From Anaeromyxobacter_A sp035538735 (GTDB lineage Bacteria; Myxococcota; Myxococcia; Myxococcales; Anaeromyxobacteraceae), in NCBI GenBank assembly GCA_035538735.1, contig DATLJU010000027.1, forward strand, positions 1 through 9,208: 9,208 nucleotides of DNA. The letters run 5' to 3'. Every line of letters starts with the position of its first letter. The first letter of the stretch is position 1. Of the stretch, positions 6,170 to 9,208 are shown piece after piece. Position numbers and translations under genes: made by a program. Under the pieces are notes generated by a model. It saw only the letters and a program-made list of their open reading frames with translations, ran no database searches and had not been told where the DNA came from.

Positions 6170-6178
6170 TCGCGCGGA

Positions 6179-6973
6179 TCACCCGCGGGCGCGCAGGCCG
6201 AGCAGGCGGGGGAGCATGACGATCCCCGCGAGCACCCCGAGGAACATCGCCCCGCGGCCGGCGAGGTGTCGAGCTCGCCGGGCGATCCTCGCGACGGGCG
6301 CGTCGGGTCCCCCGACGAGCTGGGCGACGGCATCCGCCGTCATGTCCCGGGCGGCGACCCGGGCCTGCAACCGCCAGAGGAACGGCATGCGGTGAGCGAG
6401 GAAGAGCGCGCGCTCGGTGAGGAGCAGCGCCTGGTTCGCAGCGCGAGATGCCGTCGTCACGCTGGACAGCAGCCCCTTGGTCTTGACGCCGCGCTCCGCC
6501 GCCGCGCTGCCCGCCGTCGTCGCGAAGTCCGCGAGGCGGATCCCCTCGACCCGGAACTGGCCCGGGTTGTCGGCGAGCCACGCGTCCACGATGCCGGCGA
6601 GCTCCGCGCGCTGCGGGGCGGTGAGCGCCTGCTCGGCGAGGCCCGCGAGCTCACGCTCGGATCGCGCGAACACCTCGGCCAGCTCGGCCCCCTTCTCCCG
6701 GTAGAACAGGGGGATCCAGTGGCCCTCCAGCGCCGTCCGGCTGAGGCGGACGAAGACGGTCATATCGAGGAGGTTCACCTCGGGATCGGGCCCCGTCGCG
6801 ATCTCCAGCGCCGAGGACACGTAGAGCAGGTTCTTGCGCAGGGCCTCGTCGCGCACACCCGGCGGCGACGCGCGCTCGAGCTCGTCCATCGCCTGCGTGA
6901 TGCGATCGGCGAACTGCGTGGTGAAGCGCTGCAGCGACTCCTGGAGCTCCTCCGCCGACAGGGTTGCACCCAC
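6179..6973 (-). CDS. Uncharacterised protein with C-terminal membrane anchor
   Basis: I do not recognise a named family. The 264-residue protein is mostly helical and charged. It has a conserved-looking core: LLYVSSALEIATGPDPEVNL (49-68), LLDMTVFVRLSRTALEGHWI (68-87), then YREKGAELAEVFARSERELAGLA. AWLADNPGQFRVEGIRLADFA lies at 131-151. After helical segments rich in Ala and Arg, one hydrophobic stretch (241-260, AMFLGVLAGIVMLPRLLG) could anchor the C-terminus in the membrane, leaving the bulk in the cytoplasm. No catalytic motif, nucleotide-binding loop or metal site is evident. The start is a GTG at 6973 preceded by GGAGGTGG. An in-frame GTG at 7009 lacks a ribosome-binding site. It lies 42 nt downstream of the lipase on the same strand, so the two are probably co-transcribed. 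Confidence 0.85.
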   Translation of the reverse strand: MGATLSAEELQESLQRFTTQFADRITQAMDELERASPPGVRDEALRKNLLYVSSALEIATGPDPEVNLLDMTVFVRLSRTALEGHWIPLFYREKGAELAEVFARSERELAGLAEQALTAPQRAELAGIVDAWLADNPGQFRVEGIRLADFATTAGSAAAERGVKTKGLLSSVTTASRAANQALLLTERALFLAHRMPFLWRLQARVAARDMTADAVAQLVGGPDAPVARIARRARHLAGRGAMFLGVLAGIVMLPRLLGLRARG

Positions 6974-6976
6974 GGA

Positions 6977-6984
6977 CCACCTCC
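6977..6984 (-). promoter_or_regulatory. Strong Shine-Dalgarno deciding a GTG start
   Basis: GGAGGTGG on the coding strand places GGAGGT 5 nt before the GTG at 6973. This is the best ribosome-binding site in the window and favours the shorter start over the GTG at 7009. Confidence 0.75.
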
Positions 6985-7015
6985 GGATCGAGGATCGCGA
7001 CGGACCCACGGACGC

Positions 7016-8227
7016 TCAGAGAATGCTGGCCACCGTCGCTCCGCGCTCGCTCGCCCTCACCGCCCCCTCCCGCTCGCCGCCTCGCCCACCGGCCGACGGC
7101 TCCGGGCCGCTCCTCGGGGTCCCCAACCAGGCGGCCACGTCGCTCCAGAGCCGCTCGAACTGGGGACGCGTGAACCCGGTCCCGGAGGCGAGCCAGTCGA
7201 AGTGGGGTGGGACGTGCGTGGGGTGGTCGAAGTGGCCGATGACGTCGAGGTGGTCGGCCCACGCCCCGGCGATCGGCTCCCCCCAGAGCTGGCTCGCGGT
7301 CGGCACGATGCCGTCGTTCGCCTCGGGGCCGACGGGCTTGTGGAACGCCTCGCGGAGCTCGTCCGCCTCCGCCGGCGAGAGGAGCCGGGCGCGCGGCTCG
7401 GGCGTCCGGCCGCTGATCCGGTGGAGCGCCACGTAGACCGCGTGCGTCGCCTGCGCGTACACGCCGAGCCCGACGCGGAGCGCCGACGTGATGCCCGGCG
7501 GACGCGCCCGGGTGACGACGCAGCCGTAGCGCACGCCCGGGCGATCCTGCGTGGACGCGTTGAACAGGTCCATCGCCGCCGGCGTGATCTGGGCGACGAG
7601 GTCCTGGTCCCCGGAGATCGACCGGAAGAAGTCCTCGATGGAGCGGCGCCGGCTGATCGAGAAGTCGGCCAGCAGATCGGCGAAGATCTGGGCCACGACG
7701 CCCTCGGGCTTCCTGCCGGGGCTCCGGATGAGCTTCACCATCCGCAACAGGATGCCGAGCGGCAGGCGCCCTGCCCTGAGCGAGTAGATGGTGCAGATCG
7801 AGAGCAGCTTCAGGACCTGCTGCCCGAGCAGGTTGCTGAAGAAGTGGGCCGTCGGCGTGCCATGGTGCGGCGAGGCGACGGTCACGACGGCGCGGACCGC
7901 GCGGGCGCAGCGCTCCACGTCCACGTCGGTCGGGAGCGACACCGCGGGCGACACCGCGAGGCGCGCGTCGAGGCCGCCCGAGCTGTGGCCGACGAGCGAC
8001 ACCTCGCCGCCGGGGCCGTCGAGCACCTCGCGGATGGCCTCCGCCACGCGCGCGGCACGGCTGCGCAGGCTCGCGGTCGGATCGGTCCGGACGAGGCGGA
8101 TCTCGCCGTCGACGCCGGCCGGGGGACCGACCTCGGCGAGCACGTCGCGCACGTGCCCGAAGTAGGTGAAGTCGCCGGCGCTCGTGAAGCCGAAGAAGCC
8201 CGGGACGAGGAGGACGTGGTGCGCCAC
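7016..8227 (-). CDS. Alpha/beta-hydrolase, triacylglycerol lipase-like, probably cytoplasmic
   Basis: This 403-residue serine hydrolase begins straight into the first core strand and oxyanion loop (HHVLLVPGFFGF, 3-14). The nucleophile elbow is VGHSSGGLDAR (79-89) with Ser82, followed by the strand VTVASPHHGTP at 115-125, typical of true lipases. The acid is probably D305 in NDGIVP (304-309), and the catalytic His is H326 in ADHLDVIGHFDH. A lid-like insertion spans about 127-205, with hydrophobic stretches and RRRSIEDFF. The last 30 residues are Gly/Arg/Glu-rich and low-complexity. There is no signal peptide, so it likely acts inside the cell on acylglycerols or other esters; the substrate is unknown. 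The start is GTG at 8227, with an in-frame TAG four codons upstream, so no longer start exists. It is divergent from the BON-MscS gene. Confidence 0.87.
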   Translation of the reverse strand: MAHHVLLVPGFFGFTSAGDFTYFGHVRDVLAEVGPPAGVDGEIRLVRTDPTASLRSRAARVAEAIREVLDGPGGEVSLVGHSSGGLDARLAVSPAVSLPTDVDVERCARAVRAVVTVASPHHGTPTAHFFSNLLGQQVLKLLSICTIYSLRAGRLPLGILLRMVKLIRSPGRKPEGVVAQIFADLLADFSISRRRSIEDFFRSISGDQDLVAQITPAAMDLFNASTQDRPGVRYGCVVTRARPPGITSALRVGLGVYAQATHAVYVALHRISGRTPEPRARLLSPAEADELREAFHKPVGPEANDGIVPTASQLWGEPIAGAWADHLDVIGHFDHPTHVPPHFDWLASGTGFTRPQFERLWSDVAAWLGTPRSGPEPSAGGRGGEREGAVRASERGATVASIL

Positions 8228-8233
8228 GGGCAG

Positions 8234-8239
8234 AGTCTA
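8234..8239 (-). promoter_or_regulatory. Candidate -10 box (TAGACT) for a leaderless lipase transcript
   Basis: TAGACT on the minus strand matches TATAAT at four of six bases (TAnnnT form) and ends 6 nt before the GTG start of the lipase. Transcription would begin at or next to the start codon. No Shine-Dalgarno is present, which fits leaderless translation. No good -35 is seen at 17-18 nt. Confidence 0.35.
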
Positions 8240-8247
8240 TGCCTCGC

Positions 8248-8265
8248 GCGGAGGCGGCGGAGGCG
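8248..8265. repeat. Perfect 9-bp tandem repeat (GCGGAGGCG twice)
   Basis: Two exact copies of GCGGAGGCG sit head to tail in the 62-nt divergent gap between the lipase and the BON-MscS gene. They could be slipped-strand duplication or a paired protein-binding site, and they fall where the lipase -35 region would lie. Confidence 0.4.
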
Positions 8266-8289
8266 CTCTCCCGTGGCTAACTCCGACCC

Positions 8290-9208
8290 GTGGATCGCGG
8301 CGCGCCGACCTGCAGACAGGGCTCCTCCCGCCAGGGGTCGGCGGCGCGGATCTGCGGCGCGATGCTGGCGCTGGTCCTCCCCGCCCTGGCCGGGCCGGCG
8401 GCACCGGCCGGCCAGGCTGCCGAGCGACGCGCACCGTCCGTCACCGTGAACCCCCCGCCGGACGACGCAATCCAGCGCCGCATCGAGGGGATCCTCCGCG
8501 CGGTGGGCGGGTTCGAGGAGCTCCAGGTCGAGGTGCGGAGCGGGGTGGTCCGTCTCGCCGGGCACGCGGGCAGCCTCGCCCTCCACGAGCAGGCGACCGA
8601 CCTCGCCGGGCGCGTCGAAGGGGTGGTCCTCGTCCGGAACGACCTGCACGTCGCCACGGACGTGCGGGGCCGGCTCACCCCGACGTGGACGAAGGTGAAG
8701 GGCTACTTGGCGCGAACGCTCGGGTTCCTCCCCGTCCTCGGGGTCGCGCTCGCCGCGTTCGTCGCCTTCGCCCTCCTCGCGAAATGGGTCGAACGGTGGC
8801 CGTTCCGTCTCCTCCACCTGAGCGAGCTCGCCACGAGCATCGTGCGCGTCGCGCTGCGCGCGGTGCTGCTCGTCACCGGGCTCGTCCTGGCGCTCGACCT
8901 GCTGGGCCTGATCACGTTCGTCGGGAAGGTGGTGGGCGCGCTCGGTCTCCTCGGCGTCGTCGCCGGCCTCGCGTTCAGGGACGTCGTCGCGAACTTTCTC
9001 CCCGGCTTCATGATCGGGCTCAACCCGCCCTTCGCCTCGGGCGACGACGTGCAGATCGGCGAGCACACGGGCAGGGTGGTCCGCGTCACGCCACGGGAGA
9101 CGATCCTCGTGACGTACGACGGGCAGCACCTGCGGATCCCGAACGTGAGCCTCCTCCAGAAGCCCATCCTCAACTTCGAGCGGTACCGCGAGCGCCGGCT
9201 CCACTTCC
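8290..9208 (+). CDS. Exported BON-domain plus MscS mechanosensitive channel protein (3' end outside window)
   Basis: The frame is open from just after a TAA at 8278 to the window end (306 codons, no stop). A hydrophobic leader (MLALVLPALAGPAAPAGQAA at 25-44) looks like a signal peptide. A BON domain at about 58-121 (QVEVRSGVVRLAGHAGSL, then RVEGVVLVRNDLHV) would lie in the periplasm. Membrane helices follow at about 144-164, 185-208 and 212-242. The MscS pore helix and vestibule entry are clear: GALGLLGVVAGLAFRDVVAN (216-235), NPPFASGDDVQIGEHTGRVV (245-264) and GQHLRIPNVSLL (278-289). It is predicted to be an inner-membrane channel relieving osmotic tension. The start is uncertain. GTG 8290 gives basic residues before the hydrophobic core and GC-rich third positions. 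ATG 8362 gives an unusually uncharged N-terminus, but leaves more room for divergent promoters. Neither has a good Shine-Dalgarno. Confidence 0.9.
   Translation, partial: MDRGAPTCRQGSSRQGSAARICGAMLALVLPALAGPAAPAGQAAERRAPSVTVNPPPDDAIQRRIEGILRAVGGFEELQVEVRSGVVRLAGHAGSLALHEQATDLAGRVEGVVLVRNDLHVATDVRGRLTPTWTKVKGYLARTLGFLPVLGVALAAFVAFALLAKWVERWPFRLLHLSELATSIVRVALRAVLLVTGLVLALDLLGLITFVGKVVGALGLLGVVAGLAFRDVVANFLPGFMIGLNPPFASGDDVQIGEHTGRVVRVTPRETILVTYDGQHLRIPNVSLLQKPILNFERYRERRLHF

Noticed and set aside
6266..8449. 727-codon plus-strand open frame
   Set aside because: It lies antisense to the lipase and the uncharacterised gene. It has a repetitive Arg/Glu/Asp/His composition and no domains, and both minus-strand genes have clear features.
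7882..9204. 440-codon minus-strand open frame
   Set aside because: It is antisense to the BON-MscS gene, whose motifs are unmistakable in the plus frame. Its product is charged low-complexity sequence.
1..9208. CRISPR array, insertion sequence, phage or toxin-antitoxin system
   Set aside because: No regularly spaced repeats, terminal inverted repeats with transposase, or recognisable mobile or toxin genes were seen. All confident genes have uniform composition.

Overview
The window is a compact, very GC-rich bacterial segment. Nearly all third codon positions in the real genes are G or C, and the high GC opens long spurious reading frames on the opposite strands. At least three starts appear to be GTG. 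The sequence gives no firm taxonomy. A free-living high-GC soil or subsurface bacterium (for example Methylomirabilota/Rokubacteria-like or deltaproteobacterial-like) would fit, but that is a low-confidence guess. There are no tRNA or rRNA genes, CRISPR arrays, insertion sequences or phage genes that I can see.

Region 1 (1-4615, all minus strand) reads as one operon running right to left. A PfkB-family 2-keto-3-deoxygluconate (KDG) kinase overlaps a KDPG aldolase by 4 nt (ATGA). The aldolase is followed after 8 nt by a divergent ClC-family chloride channel/transporter whose Shine-Dalgarno contains the aldolase stop codon. A six-helix ferric-reductase-like flavocytochrome follows 19 nt later, then the start of a further gene that leaves the window 11 nt on. 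The first two genes form the lower branch of sugar-acid catabolism (KDG to KDPG to pyruvate plus glyceraldehyde-3-phosphate). The link to an anion channel and a transmembrane electron-transfer protein is unusual and unexplained.

Region 2 (4616-4905) is a divergent intergenic region. It holds a candidate promoter and direct repeat for the kinase operon and three copies of an alternating inverted repeat. Region 3 (4906-6169, plus strand) carries a small PLD-nuclease-N/SHOCT membrane protein and a TVP38/DedA-type (VTT) membrane protein. They are separated by about 210 nt packed with inverted repeats, including a 21-bp dyad just upstream of the second gene.

Region 4 (6179-8227, minus strand) has a serine lipase-like alpha/beta hydrolase that may be translated from a leaderless GTG. 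After it comes an uncharacterised 264-residue protein with a C-terminal membrane anchor, started from a GTG behind a strong Shine-Dalgarno. These converge on the VTT gene with only 9 nt between stops. Region 5 (8290 to the end, plus strand) is the 5' part of an exported BON-domain plus MscS mechanosensitive channel protein that continues past the window.

Regions 3-5 look like an envelope and membrane-maintenance neighbourhood (lipid hydrolase, VTT protein, SHOCT membrane protein, osmotic channel). That reading rests on gene content only. No clear-cut new defence or mobile system is visible. The best leads are the KDG-ClC-flavocytochrome operon, the ClC with degenerate filter motifs, the uncharacterised 264-residue family, and the regulatory dyads.
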